Shown: positions 1-8,146, counted from the first letter of the stretch. The stretch: DNA of 64,000 nucleotides from Streptomyces erythrochromogenes (GCF_036170895.1 NZ_CP108036.1:3844001-3908000); one strand, 5' to 3'. Made by a program: numbers and translations. The notes: generated from the letters alone by a model not told the origin.

Positions 1-872
1 CGGCCGGTGTTCTTGTCGTGCACCTTTCGGGCGTCGATCATCGCGTTGTTCAGCTCGCGCTCGGCGACCGCCTGCACGCGGGAGTCGATCGAGGTCACGA
101 CGTTCGAGCCGGGCTGCGCCGGGTCGGTCTGGCCCTGCCCGATGACGCGGCCGAGGTTGTCCACCTCGTAGCGGGTGATGCCGGCCTTGCCCCGCAGGTC
201 CTTGTCGTAGGTGCGCTCCAGCCCGGAGCGGCCCACCTGGTCGGAGCGCAGGTACGGGGAGTCGGTCTTCTTCGCCTTGGCGATCTCCTCGTCGGTGACC
301 GGGGAGAGGTATCCCAGCACCTGGGAGGTGTTGGCCTGGTCCGGGGCGGCGTAGCGGCGCAGCGCGGTCGCCTCGGCCGTGATGCCCGGGAAGTCCTCGG
401 GGTGCTCACGGATCTGCAGGGCCTGCTCCGTGGTCGCCTCGTCGCTGACCGGGATCGGCTGGTAGGGGGAGCCGTTCCAGCAGGGCTGCTTGGTCTTGGA
501 GTCGCAGAGCCGGACCTTGTCGATGACCTCCTGGGGGTCCATGCCGAGGACACCGGCGAGCCGGGTCAGGACGGACTTGCCCTTGTCCTTCATGGTCAGC
601 AGCTCGGTACGGCTGGCGGAGACCACCAGGTGGGTGGCGTTGTCGGCGAGCGGGACCCCGCGCGAGTCGAGGATCGAGCCGCGCACGGCCGGCTGGACCA
701 CCTGCTGGACGTGGTTGTTCTTCGCCTCGTCCGTGTATTCCGTGCCGTTGCGGATCTGGAGGTACCACAGCCGTCCGCCCAGCGTGAGCAGGAGGGAGAA
801 GACCACGACCTGGATGACGACGAGCCGGTTCTGGACCCGAGGGGTCCGGCCGGTCTCCGGTATGTTGCTCAA
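1..872 (-). CDS. mrdA: penicillin-binding protein 2, N-terminal part (cut by window edge)
   Basis: This is the first 290 codons of a class B penicillin-binding protein, the peptidoglycan transpeptidase of the MrdA/PBP2 type. The start is TTG at 872 (LSNIPETGRTPRVQNR), with a GGGGGAG ribosome site 6-7 bases upstream; no ATG in frame precedes it. Residues about 13-35 form one membrane anchor (RLVVIQVVVFSLLLTLG), followed by the PBP dimerisation region with RGSILDSRGVPLADN and GRSGLERTYDKDLRG, both typical of the PBP2 pedestal. The catalytic SxxK, SxN and KTG motifs would lie beyond base 1 and are not visible. PBP2 normally works with a SEDS glycosyltransferase (RodA) and MreB proteins in side-wall synthesis; those partners are outside the window. 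The family call is firm; the exact paralogue is less certain, because Streptomyces has several class B PBPs. Confidence 0.85.
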   Translation of the reverse strand, partial: MSNIPETGRTPRVQNRLVVIQVVVFSLLLTLGGRLWYLQIRNGTEYTDEAKNNHVQQVVQPAVRGSILDSRGVPLADNATHLVVSASRTELLTMKDKGKSVLTRLAGVLGMDPQEVIDKVRLCDSKTKQPCWNGSPYQPIPVSDEATTEQALQIREHPEDFPGITAEATALRRYAAPDQANTSQVLGYLSPVTDEEIAKAKKTDSPYLRSDQVGRSGLERTYDKDLRGKAGITRYEVDNLGRVIGQGQTDPAQPGSNVVTSIDSRVQAVAERELNNAMIDARKVHDKNTG

Positions 873-933
873 CTCGATCTCCCCCGGGCGGCTGCCTACG
901 CCCGGTCGAGTCTAGGGGTGTCCGGACCCTTGA

Positions 934-2391
934 TCAGAACGGGAAGGCCGTCCGCCCGTGCTGTACGGAGATCCACTTCTGGGTGGTGAACGCCTCGACC
1001 GTGGCCTCGCCGTTGAGCCGGCCCAGACCCGAGGCCTTCTCCCCGCCGAAGGCGGCCAGCGGCTCGTCCCCGATCGTGGAGTCGTTGACGTGGATCATCC
1101 CCGTCTCGATCCGCTGGGCGAAGCGGACGCCACGCTCCACGTCCCGGGTGTGCACGGCGCCGCTGAGCCCGTACGGGGTCGCGTTGGCCAGCCGTACGGC
1201 CTCGTCCTCGCCGTCGAAGACCACCAGCAGGGCCACCGGTCCGAAGATCTCCTGGCCCAGCAGCGGGGAGTCCTCGGGGATCCCGGCGAGCACCGTCGGC
1301 TCGACCAGGTTGCCGCGCGTAGACCCCCGGACGAGTGCCTGCGCGCCGGATTCCACGGCCTGGTCCACGAGCGCGGTGAGGGCGTCGGCCTGGAAGGAGT
1401 TGATCAGCGGGCCGATGTGGGTGTCGGCCTCGTGCGGGTCGCCCGTCTTCAGGCTCCGTACGCGGGCGGTGAACTTCTCGGTGAACTCCTCGGCGACGGA
1501 AGCGTCGACCAGGATCCGGTTGGCGGCCATGCAGACCTGGCCCTGGTAGACGAAGCGGCTGAAGACGGCCGCGTCCACCGCGTAGTCGAGGTCGGCGTCG
1601 TCGAGGACGACGAGCGCGCTGTTGCCGCTGAGCTCCAGGACCGTGCGCTTGAAGTGGCGGGCGGCGACCGCGCCGACGTGCCGGCCGACCCGGTCCGACC
1701 CGGCGAAGGAGATCACTTTGGGGACGGGGTGCGTCAGGAGCGCGTCGCCTATCTCGGCGATGTCGGTGACCAGCACGTTCAGCAGGCCGGCCGGGAGTCC
1801 CGCGTCCTCGAAGATCTTGGCTATCACCCCGCCGCCCACGACGGGGGCGTTCTGGTTGGGCTTCACGACGACCGCGTTGCCCAGGGCCAGGGCCGGCGCG
1901 ACCGACTTCAGGGTGACCAGGAAGGGGAAGTTGAAGGGGCTGATCACGGTGACGACGCCGACGGGCAGCCGCTGGACCCGGTTCTCCTTGCCCTCGACCG
2001 GCGAGGGCAGGATGCGGCCCTCGGGGCGGACGGCCAGCTGCAGCGACTCGCGGATGAACTCCATCGCGAGGTGGACCTCGTACTCGGCCTTGGGGCGGGT
2101 CCCGCCGAGCTCGTCGATCATCGCCTCGACGATCTCCTTCTCGCGCTCCTCGGTGATCCGCAGGGCGCGCTCCAGCACCGCGCGTCTGACGTACGGGCTG
2201 GTGGCGGCCCACTCCCGCTGGGCGCGCTCGGCGCCGCGGTAGGCCTGGTCCACCTGCTCGACCGTGGCCACGGTGATGGCCGCGAGCTTCTCCCCGTTGT
2301 ACGGGTTGACGTCGATGATGTCCCACGAACCGTTGCCGGCCAGCCATTCGCCGTCGATGTACTGGTGAGCGAGGTCGCTGAATATGGACAT
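934..2391 (-). CDS. NAD(P)-dependent aldehyde dehydrogenase
   Basis: A complete 485-residue aldehyde dehydrogenase of the ALDH superfamily, which oxidises an aldehyde to the acid with NAD(P)+. The start ATG at 2391 (MSIFSDLAHQYIDGEW) is chosen because AGGGA lies 4 bases upstream and the alignment with the family begins there; an earlier in-frame start at 2454 has no support. The catalytic cysteine is C287 in VYQGQVCMAANRI and the general-base glutamate is E253 in LELSGNSALVV; the cofactor-binding region ISPFNFPFLV is present. The sequence style resembles benzaldehyde or vanillin dehydrogenases, but substrate cannot be read from sequence. It is a single gene on the minus strand, downstream of the XRE regulator (89 bases apart) and upstream of the PBP2 gene. 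Confidence 0.92.
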   Translation of the reverse strand: MSIFSDLAHQYIDGEWLAGNGSWDIIDVNPYNGEKLAAITVATVEQVDQAYRGAERAQREWAATSPYVRRAVLERALRITEEREKEIVEAMIDELGGTRPKAEYEVHLAMEFIRESLQLAVRPEGRILPSPVEGKENRVQRLPVGVVTVISPFNFPFLVTLKSVAPALALGNAVVVKPNQNAPVVGGGVIAKIFEDAGLPAGLLNVLVTDIAEIGDALLTHPVPKVISFAGSDRVGRHVGAVAARHFKRTVLELSGNSALVVLDDADLDYAVDAAVFSRFVYQGQVCMAANRILVDASVAEEFTEKFTARVRSLKTGDPHEADTHIGPLINSFQADALTALVDQAVESGAQALVRGSTRGNLVEPTVLAGIPEDSPLLGQEIFGPVALLVVFDGEDEAVRLANATPYGLSGAVHTRDVERGVRFAQRIETGMIHVNDSTIGDEPLAAFGGEKASGLGRLNGEATVEAFTTQKWISVQHGRTAFPF

Positions 2392-2480
2392 GCCATCCCT
2401 TACTGCGAGCGCGCACCCGTGCGCTGCACCGGAGACCGATCGGTCATCATGCACTGATCAGACGTCATACTACGTGCGGA

Positions 2481-3341
2481 TCAAGACAGTTGGAGTAGGC
2501 CGCGGAGAAGATCCCTGGTCCGGTCGGCATCGGGGCAGTCCGCCTGGAGGCGTTCCATCGCCCGCTCGTACTGCCCCACTTCCTCGTCCTTGTCCAGGTA
2601 GAGGGCACTGGTGAGCTGTTCCAGATAGACGATGTCCTGCAGGTCGGACTCGGGGAAGCGCAGCAGGGTGAAGGCTCCGCTCTCGCCCGCGTGCCCGCCG
2701 AAGGAGAAGGGCATCACCTGGAGCTGCACGTTGGGCCGCTGCGAGACCTCGATGAGGTGCTCCAGCTGACCGCGCATGACGTCGCGGTCGCCGTACGGGC
2801 GGCGCAGCGCGGCCTCGTCGAGGACGGCGTGGAAGACGGGCGCGCTCTCGGAGACGAGCACCTTCTGTCGCTCCAGGCGCAGCGCGACGCGGCGGTCGAT
2901 CTCGGCGGCGGTGGCGCCGGGCATGCCGCGGCTGACGACCGCGTGGGCGTAGGCCTCGGTCTGCAACAGGCCGTGGACGAACTGCACCTCATAGATCCGG
3001 ATGAGCGACGCGGCGCCCTCCAGCCCGATGTACGTCTGGAACCAGCCCGGCAGCACGTCGCCGTAACTGTGCCACCAGCCGGTCGCGTTGGCCTCGCGGA
3101 CCAGTCCCAGCAGGGACTCGCGCTCGGTGCTGTCCGTGACTCCGTAGAGCGTGAGGAGGTCCTCCACGTCCCGTGCCTTGAAGCTCACCCTTCCCAACTC
3201 CAAGCGGCTGATCTTCGATTCGGATGCGCGGATCGAGTAGCCGGCCGCCTCACGGGTGATGCCGCGGGATTCTCGGAGTCGCCTGAGCTGGGAGCCCAGG
3301 AGGATGCGGCGCACCACAGAACCGCTTGCTTCTGCGGTCAC
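2481..3341 (-). CDS. WhiJ-like XRE-family regulator with DUF5753
   Basis: A 286-residue DNA-binding regulator. Residues about 12-65 are a helix-turn-helix of the XRE type (LGSQLRRLRESRGITREAAG followed by ASESKISRLELGRV), and residues about 90-270 are DUF5753, the sensor/partner domain of Streptomyces WhiJ-like proteins (LIRIYEVQFVHGLLQTEAYA, PYGDRDVMRGQLEHLIE). The GTG start at 3341 (VTAEASGSVVRR) is preferred over the ATG at 3359 because GGAG lies 10 bases before it. It is divergent from the HATPase gene at 3698, and a DUF397 gene lies just beyond. WhiJ-type triads (XRE, DUF397, ATPase) influence development and antibiotic production in Streptomyces, and the DUF397 protein is thought to be the partner of the XRE protein. 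Which genes it controls here is inference. Confidence 0.9.
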   Translation of the reverse strand: MTAEASGSVVRRILLGSQLRRLRESRGITREAAGYSIRASESKISRLELGRVSFKARDVEDLLTLYGVTDSTERESLLGLVREANATGWWHSYGDVLPGWFQTYIGLEGAASLIRIYEVQFVHGLLQTEAYAHAVVSRGMPGATAAEIDRRVALRLERQKVLVSESAPVFHAVLDEAALRRPYGDRDVMRGQLEHLIEVSQRPNVQLQVMPFSFGGHAGESGAFTLLRFPESDLQDIVYLEQLTSALYLDKDEEVGQYERAMERLQADCPDADRTRDLLRGLLQLS

Positions 3342-3697
3342 TAGTACTGCCCTCCCCATCGCATTGGCGTGCGCGTGGTGTGCGCGTGCTCGGGGCCCCC
3401 GCACCCCAGGGGCCGCAGTCTGCCACCAAAACGCATCGGGCCGTACTCGTTCTGTAACGGAATCCCGCCTGCGGGAAAAGAAGTCCGTAAGTATGCGTAG
3501 GAAGAAATGAGCAAGAACCGTCACGTGAGTGGACAGGTCCGGCGCGTGCACGTGCATCTGCCCTTGCATCCGGCCGGAGCATTCGGAACCATGGTCCCCG
3601 CGCACCTGCGTGCTCTTCGCGCCGGCGCGGGACCCACCCCGCAGTTCTCTTTGGACACAAGCCACCGCTTCGTCCGCGAATCCCGGGAGTGCCTCGC
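3342..3697. promoter_or_regulatory. divergent promoter region of the XRE and HATPase genes
   Basis: This 356-base intergenic stretch has no supported gene. Part of it is less GC-rich than its surroundings (TCTGTAACGG, AAGTATGCGTAGGAAGAAATGAG around 3450-3510), as expected for promoters. It carries one copy of the palindrome TGCACGTGCA at 3547-3556, whose longer form GTGCACGTGCATCTG is repeated in inverse orientation upstream of the DUF397 gene. I infer that both genes start here and that the palindrome is an operator; exact -10 and -35 boxes are not clear. Confidence 0.5.
3547..3556. promoter_or_regulatory. palindrome TGCACGTGCA, copy 1 (putative operator)
   Basis: Perfect 10-base palindrome inside GTGCACGTGCATCTG (3546-3560), about 140 bases upstream of the HATPase start. 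Two more copies lie at 4273-4282 and 4626-4635, so all three lie within 1.1 kb around one regulatory triad. The likely binder is the WhiJ-like XRE protein encoded next door (inference). Confidence 0.5.
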
Positions 3698-4207
3698 ATG
3701 GGGACGAATGGATCGACCATGCTCGAGCCGTTACGGCAGGGGCTTCCCCCGGTCGACCCCACGGCTGTCTCCGGGTCCGCCTCATGCGCTCTGCCCGCAC
3801 GGTTCGATGCGGTGCGGGGCGCGCGCACTTTCACCCGCTCGACGCTGTCCCAGTGGGGCCTCGACGAACGCTTCGACGATGTGGCGCTGGTCGTTTCCGA
3901 GCTCGTCACCAACGCCCTGCGCCACGCCCTGCCCGAGGATTCGAGGGGGCCCGGCGCCGAACCGGAGCCGCCGGTGCGGCTGCACCTGATGCGGTGGAGC
4001 ACCCGGCTGGTGTGCGCGGTGCGCGACCCCAGCGAGGACCGGCCCGGCGGGGCGTTCTCGCCGGAGCGGACCGAGGAGAACTTCGACCTGGAGTCCGGGC
4101 GCGGGCTGTTCCTGGTGGACTCGTACAGCGACAGCTGGGGCTGGCACCCGCTCGCGGGACGGCTGACCGGCAAGGTGGTCTGGGCGCTGTTCCTGCTCCA
4201 CGACTGA
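3698..4207 (+). CDS. anti-sigma-type ATP-binding protein (HATPase_c, RsbW-like)
   Basis: A 169-residue single-domain GHKL ATPase of the RsbW/SpoIIAB-like type common in Streptomyces. The ATP-binding N box is seen as DVALVVSELVTNALRHA (about residues 55-71) and the G1-type box as ESGRGLFLVDSYSDSWG (about 132-148), with GKVVWALF at the end. Such proteins are serine kinases or anti-sigma factors acting on STAS-domain antagonists. The start ATG at 3698 (MGTNGSTML) is chosen because GGGAG lies 8 bases upstream; a GTG at 3689 is also in frame. It forms a WhiJ-like triad with the divergent XRE gene and the convergent DUF397 gene, and ends before a strong hairpin. The actual partner sigma factor is unknown. 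Confidence 0.88.
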   Translation: MGTNGSTMLEPLRQGLPPVDPTAVSGSASCALPARFDAVRGARTFTRSTLSQWGLDERFDDVALVVSELVTNALRHALPEDSRGPGAEPEPPVRLHLMRWSTRLVCAVRDPSEDRPGGAFSPERTEENFDLESGRGLFLVDSYSDSWGWHPLAGRLTGKVVWALFLLHD

Positions 4208-4234
4208 GCCGACCGAGCGGCCTGCTTCAAGACG

Positions 4235-4273
4235 ACTGGCCGGGACCGATCACTGCGATCGGTCCCGGCCAGT
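4235..4273. terminator. bidirectional hairpin terminator between convergent genes
   Basis: A perfect 17-base inverted repeat (ACTGGCCGGGACCGATC, loop ACTGC, then its exact complement at 4257-4273) lies between the HATPase gene (ends 4207) and the DUF397 gene (ends 4307 on the other strand). No T-run follows, as is usual in Streptomyces. The right arm abuts, and shares a base with, a copy of TGCACGTGCA at 4273-4282. Confidence 0.8.
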
Positions 4274-4282
4274 GCACGTGCA
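4273..4282. promoter_or_regulatory. palindrome TGCACGTGCA, copy 2 (putative operator)
   Basis: Second copy of the 10-base palindrome, directly at the right edge of the bidirectional terminator and about 25 bases from the 3' end of the DUF397 gene. Its position between two gene ends is unusual for an operator; it may serve cooperative binding or looping with the other two copies (inference). Confidence 0.4.
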
Positions 4283-4306
4283 TGGCTTGATGAGTGCGCC
4301 GTTCCG

Positions 4307-4552
4307 TCAGCCGATCAGGTGATCGAACTCGCCGTCCTTGACGCCCAGGAGCAGGGCTTCTATCTCGGCCGGCGTATAGACGAGCGCCGGACCGTCCGGG
4401 AAGCGCGAATTGCGCATGGCGACGTCGCCTCCCGGCAGCTTCGCGAACTCCACGCAGGAACCCTGCGAGTTGCTGTGTCTGCTCTTCTGCCACGTCAGCT
4501 CAAACAAGGAAGCGAGTTCTGCAGCTGCCATCCCGTTGTACGCGTGGTCCAC
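4307..4552 (-). CDS. DUF397 family small protein
   Basis: An 81-residue DUF397 protein, recognised by LTWQKSRHSNSQGSCVEFAK, then VAMRNSRFPDGPALVYTPAE and the C-terminal hydrophobic stretch IEALLLGVKDGEFDHLIG. These small proteins are encoded next to WhiJ-like XRE regulators and are thought to act as their partner. The start is GTG at 4552 (MDHAYNG), with GGGG about 8 bases upstream; an in-frame ATG at 4531 is the alternative. A copy of TGCACGTGCA lies 74 bases upstream of the start, where an operator could sit. Confidence 0.9.
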   Translation of the reverse strand: MDHAYNGMAAAELASLFELTWQKSRHSNSQGSCVEFAKLPGGDVAMRNSRFPDGPALVYTPAEIEALLLGVKDGEFDHLIG

Positions 4553-4625
4553 AGGAAGCCCCCGATAGTGCAGATGTCAACTCCACCGGATCATAGCTGT
4601 GTTCACCAGCTGCTGCATGCGCAGA

Positions 4626-4635
4626 TGCACGTGCA
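4626..4635. promoter_or_regulatory. palindrome TGCACGTGCA, copy 3 (putative operator)
   Basis: Third copy, inside CAGATGCACGTGCAC (4622-4636), which is the exact inverse complement of the 15-base context of copy 1. It lies 74 bases upstream of the DUF397 start, as copy 1 lies upstream of the HATPase gene. The shared 15-base context supports a protein-binding site. Confidence 0.5.
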
Positions 4636-4982
4636 CGCGGGGTGTTCCGATGATCACAGACAGGTCCGTTCTCAGGGGCGGAGGGCGTCCGAGACCTCGT
4701 CGAGCGAGGCCGGGAGCTGTTCGGCCGCCCCGCGCAGCACCTCCGGAGCAGGACCGGGACCCGGCTCGGGGCCGGGGCCGGAGCCGGAGCCGGGACCGGC
4801 CGGTGGCCGCGCTCCGGGAGGCGGGCCTCCAGGAGCATGGTGCTGCGGCCCGGCGCGGCCAGGGCCGCTCCGGCGGCGGGCGCAGGGCGGCGAGGGGAAG
4901 TCGACGCGCATCCTGAAGTCGGAGGCCCGGGCCCTGCGCACGGACGACACGCCGCCGTAGCCGACGGCCGGGCTCAGCTCAG

Positions 4983-5013
4983 GGGGTGTCCGGCCGATCG
5001 GGCCGGACACCCC
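4983..5013 (-). terminator. hairpin terminator of the DUF2786 gene
   Basis: Perfect 13-base stem GGGGTGTCCGGCC (4983-4995), loop GATCG, and complement at 5001-5013. It begins 10 bases after the stop codon of the minus-strand DUF2786 gene, the usual place for a Streptomyces terminator without a T-run. Confidence 0.75.
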
Positions 5014-5023
5014 TGAGCCGTCT

Positions 5024-6205
5024 CTAGGACTTGGGGAGCGGGCGGCGGCGGCCGCCCATGTGGGCCCGGTCGGCGGCCGCCGTGCCGTCCTCCCAGCCCG
5101 CGTGGTCGGTGGCGCCGCGCAGCCGGGTGGTGGTGGTCCGCGGGAACATCTCCTCGGCCCGGGAGGTGACCGCCACGTCGCGCGCCACCAGGGCCGGGAG
5201 GTTGTCCGGGGCCTCCGTCGCGGTGTGCTCGGCGGTCTCGGCGAGCCGGTGGCCGAGCCGGCTGGCGTAGGCCAGCAGGAAGGACTGGCGGAAGGTCTTG
5301 GTCCGCTTGCGCCCTCCCGATCGCTGCGCGGCCTCCGCGCGGGTCATCGCGGCCGTTCCCTGCACGAGGAGCGAGGTGTAGAGCAGCTCCACCGCCTCCA
5401 GGTCGCTCTCGAAGCCGACCACCGTGGAGAACTCGAAGCCGCTGTTCCACACCGCCCGGCAGCGGTTGGCGGTGGCCACCGCGTCGAGCAGGACCGCCTT
5501 CGCCTCCTCGTACGGCGGCTCGACACCGATCCGGCAGGCCGCGGGCACCTGGGCGGGGCCCTTGCCGCTGGCCGCGAGCAGGGCCTCGTCCACGGTGTGC
5601 CGGGCCATCAGCTCCTGGGCCTTCGCGCTGAGCGCCTCGGCCTCGTCCGGGTAGGTGGTCGCCTCGGCCTTGGCGAGCAGGGCCCGGATCCGGCCCAGCA
5701 TGCGGGGCTCGATGTGTGCGTGCTCCGCGAGGGCGTCGACCGGGTCGCCGGGCAGCGGACCCACCGGCTCGATCGACGGCAGCCGGATCAGCAGCCGCAG
5801 CACCTCAAGGAAGGCAGTGGCCAGCGTGAACCGGTCGGCCCGCTCCCGCCGCGCGAGCCCGTCGGCGTACTCCTCGTCGCCCTTCCACCACACCTCGGCG
5901 GTGGTCCAGCGCTCCGGGAGCTTGGCGTAGCGGCGCGCCTCGGCGGCGATCAGGTCCCCGGTGATCCGCAGGTGCCGCTCGTCGAGGTCCCGGCGGACCA
6001 GCCGCAGCACGTCGGCCGGCTGCCAGCCCCGCTCCCAGCCCTGCCGTACGTACGCCTCCCCGCGCGCCAGCAGCTCACGGCCCACTCCGGACCAGCGCCG
6101 GGAATCGGCGACGAGCAGCGAGGCCCCGGTGTCCAGCCCGGCGTCGTCCTGGGCGTAGAGGGCTCCGGCGAAGGCTCGGTCGACGGTCTCGGCAAGGTCT
6201 GTCAC
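5024..6205 (-). CDS. DUF2786 domain protein
   Basis: A 393-residue soluble protein with DUF2786 in its middle (MLGRIRALLAKAEATTYPDE then AEALSAKAQELMARHTVDEA, about residues 190-230), a small helical domain found in bacterial and phage proteins of unknown function. The C-terminal half has a conserved Arg-rich segment (RSGGRKRTKTFRQSFLLAYA) followed by a Thr/Arg-rich end. The start is taken as GTG at 6205 (VTDLAETVDRAFAGALYAQ), where the family similarity begins; GAGAGG lies very close (1-3 bases), so a leaderless or slightly different start is possible. It is divergent from the DNA polymerase gene at 6434, with 228 bases of shared promoter region. The DNA link of the neighbour is suggestive only. 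Confidence 0.8.
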   Translation of the reverse strand: MTDLAETVDRAFAGALYAQDDAGLDTGASLLVADSRRWSGVGRELLARGEAYVRQGWERGWQPADVLRLVRRDLDERHLRITGDLIAAEARRYAKLPERWTTAEVWWKGDEEYADGLARRERADRFTLATAFLEVLRLLIRLPSIEPVGPLPGDPVDALAEHAHIEPRMLGRIRALLAKAEATTYPDEAEALSAKAQELMARHTVDEALLAASGKGPAQVPAACRIGVEPPYEEAKAVLLDAVATANRCRAVWNSGFEFSTVVGFESDLEAVELLYTSLLVQGTAAMTRAEAAQRSGGRKRTKTFRQSFLLAYASRLGHRLAETAEHTATEAPDNLPALVARDVAVTSRAEEMFPRTTTTRLRGATDHAGWEDGTAAADRAHMGGRRRPLPKS

Positions 6206-6433
6206 ACCTCTCAGCTTGGCATGTCCGCCTTCGCGTCCCGTTCCCGGCGGGCTGCCTCGATCCGCGGGCGGTGCTCCGGCGACCACTTGGGGAGGCCCTC
6301 GCCCTCAGCGGCAGCCGGGGGAGTTCGAGGCGCGGGGGGCAGCGCCCCCCGCAGCGGCTTCCGCGGCGCCGCCGCACCCCGTCCACGGCCCGCCGTCCCG
6401 CCGCTGTCGGACCCCGATGGGACACTCGCACCC

Positions 6434-8146
6434 ATGAGCGACCGCACTCCCCGGTGGGCCCTCGCCGAGGACGGCGACGGGTGGTGGCACGCCGCACCCG
6501 TACACCCCGCCGACGGAGTCCGGATGCGCGTCCGCGACCCCGCCGACGCCATCCGCTCCGCCCCGCCCGGCACCCGCTGGGTCTGGCGGTCCACCGCCGC
6601 CGTGTACCCGCGCCTGCTCGCGGCCGGCGTCCGCGTCGAGCGGTGCCACGACATCGAGGCCGCCGAGCTGCTGCTCCTCGGCCACGAGGGCCGCTCCGGC
6701 GAGCCCCGCTCGGCCGCCGCCGCCTGGGCCCGGCTGAACAACGCCCCCGTGCCGCCGGATCCGCCGCAGCGCGCCGCCGACCCCCGCGCCCAGGACTCCC
6801 TCTTCGACCCGCAGCCCGCCCCGGTCTCCCTGGAGGCCCTGCTCGCCGTCCACGCCGACCAGGCGAAACGGCAGGGTGCCACCGCCCACCCCGACCGGAT
6901 GCGGCTGCTCGTCGCCGCCGAGTCCGCGGCCTTCCTCGTCGCCGCCGAGATGAACCGCGCCGGTCTGCCCTGGCGGGCCGACGTGCACCGGGCCCTGCTG
7001 ACCGAGCTGCTCGGCGAGCGGTACGCGGGCGGCGGGGAGCCCCGGCGCCTCGCCGAGCTGGCCGACCGCGTTTCGGCGGCCTTCGGCCGGCGCGTACGCC
7101 CCGACCTGCCCGCCGAGGTCGTCCGGGCCTTCGCCAAGGACGGGATCAAGCTGAAGTCCACCCGCCGCTGGGAGATCCAGGAACTGGACCACCCCGCCGT
7201 GGAACCGCTGATCGAGTACAAGAAGCTGTACCGGATCTACACCGCCCACGGCTGGTCCTGGCTCGCAGACTGGGTCCACGAGGGCCGCTTCCGCCCGGAG
7301 TTCATCCCCGGCGGAACGCTCACCGGCCGCTGGGTCACCAATGGCGGCGGGGCCCTGCAGATCCCGAAGGTGATCCGCCGGGCCGTCGTCGCCGACCCGG
7401 GCTGGCGGCTCGTCGTCGCCGACGCCGACCAGATGGAGCCGCGCGTGCTCGCCGCGATCTCCCGCGATCCCGCCTTCATGGAGGTCGCCGGCCGGCCCGA
7501 GGACCTCTACACCGCCGTCTCCCGCCAGGGCTTCTCCGGCGACCGCGAGAAGGCCAAACTGGCCGTCCTCGGCGCCGTCTACGGGCAGACCTCCGGGGAC
7601 GGCCTGAAGAACCTGGCAGCGCTGCGCCGCCGCTTCCCCCGGGCCGTCGCGTACGTGGACGACGCGGCGAAGGCCGGCGAGGAGGGCCGGCTCGTACGCA
7701 CCTGGCTCGGCCGCACCTGCCCGCCGCCGGCCGGCTCCGGCGAGGAGGAGGCCGGGGACGGGGGCGTCGACCCGGGCGAGGGGGAACCGGACGGCGGGGC
7801 CGGGCCCCGGCAGGACCGGGAGGACGCCTGGACCCCGGGCTACGCCTCCACCAACACCCGGGCCCGCGGCCGGTTCACCCGCAACTTCGTCGTCCAGGGC
7901 AGCGCCGCCGACTGGGCACTGCTGCTGCTCGCCGCCCTGCGGCAGGCGACCGCGGGAATGCGGGCGGAGCTGGTGTTCTTCCAGCACGACGAGGTGATCG
8001 TGCACTGCCCGGCCGAGGAGGCCGGGGACGTGGCGGAGGCGATCCGCGCCGCCGGCGAACGGGCCGGCCGGATCGCCTTCGGCGACACCCCGGTCCGTTT
8101 CCCGTTCACGACGGCGGTCGTGGAGTGCTACGCGGACGCCAAGTGA
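6434..8146 (+). CDS. compact family A DNA polymerase (bifunctional 3'-5' exonuclease/DNA polymerase type)
   Basis: A 570-residue protein with the polymerase palm motifs of DNA polymerase I: motif A VVADADQMEPRVLAA (about 333-347), motif B REKAKLAVLGAVYGQTSG (about 372-389) and motif C FFQHDEVIVHCP (about 515-526). The template-binding segment TLTGRWVTNGGGALQIPKV is also present. It lacks a 5'-nuclease domain; the N-terminal 190 residues sit where a proofreading domain would be, but clear DEDD exonuclease residues are not evident, so exonuclease activity is doubtful. Between motifs B and C there is an acidic Gly/Glu/Asp-rich insertion (about 433-472). The start ATG at 6434 (MSDRTPRWALAEDGDGW) matches the family. 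It probably acts in repair or gap filling rather than replication; the main polA gene is elsewhere. It ends 13 bases from the convergent gene at 8160. Confidence 0.88.
   Translation: MSDRTPRWALAEDGDGWWHAAPVHPADGVRMRVRDPADAIRSAPPGTRWVWRSTAAVYPRLLAAGVRVERCHDIEAAELLLLGHEGRSGEPRSAAAAWARLNNAPVPPDPPQRAADPRAQDSLFDPQPAPVSLEALLAVHADQAKRQGATAHPDRMRLLVAAESAAFLVAAEMNRAGLPWRADVHRALLTELLGERYAGGGEPRRLAELADRVSAAFGRRVRPDLPAEVVRAFAKDGIKLKSTRRWEIQELDHPAVEPLIEYKKLYRIYTAHGWSWLADWVHEGRFRPEFIPGGTLTGRWVTNGGGALQIPKVIRRAVVADPGWRLVVADADQMEPRVLAAISRDPAFMEVAGRPEDLYTAVSRQGFSGDREKAKLAVLGAVYGQTSGDGLKNLAALRRRFPRAVAYVDDAAKAGEEGRLVRTWLGRTCPPPAGSGEEEAGDGGVDPGEGEPDGGAGPRQDREDAWTPGYASTNTRARGRFTRNFVVQGSAADWALLLLAALRQATAGMRAELVFFQHDEVIVHCPAEEAGDVAEAIRAAGERAGRIAFGDTPVRFPFTTAVVECYADAK

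Larger units (their letters stand above)
4553..5023. other. intergenic region, no supported gene
   Basis: About 470 bases between the DUF397 start and the DUF2786 stop. The right half is extremely G/C-rich with a short Gly/Pro/Ser-coding repeat around 4740-4800. One minus-strand reading frame (4672-5010, about 112 codons) is open and ends with a helix-like segment EVLRGAAEQLPASLDEVSDA, but its only early start lies inside the terminator hairpin at 4983-5013 and no family is recognised, so I do not call it a gene. The left part holds the promoter side of the DUF397 gene and operator copy 3. Confidence 0.5.

Noticed and set aside
4672..5010. 112-codon minus-strand frame with a Gly/Pro repeat
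   Set aside because: Its early start lies inside the terminator of the DUF2786 gene, the middle is low-complexity, and no family is recognised.
5060..6433. N-terminal extension of the DNA polymerase frame
   Set aside because: The upstream open frame is antisense to the DUF2786 gene; the family begins at the ATG at 6434.
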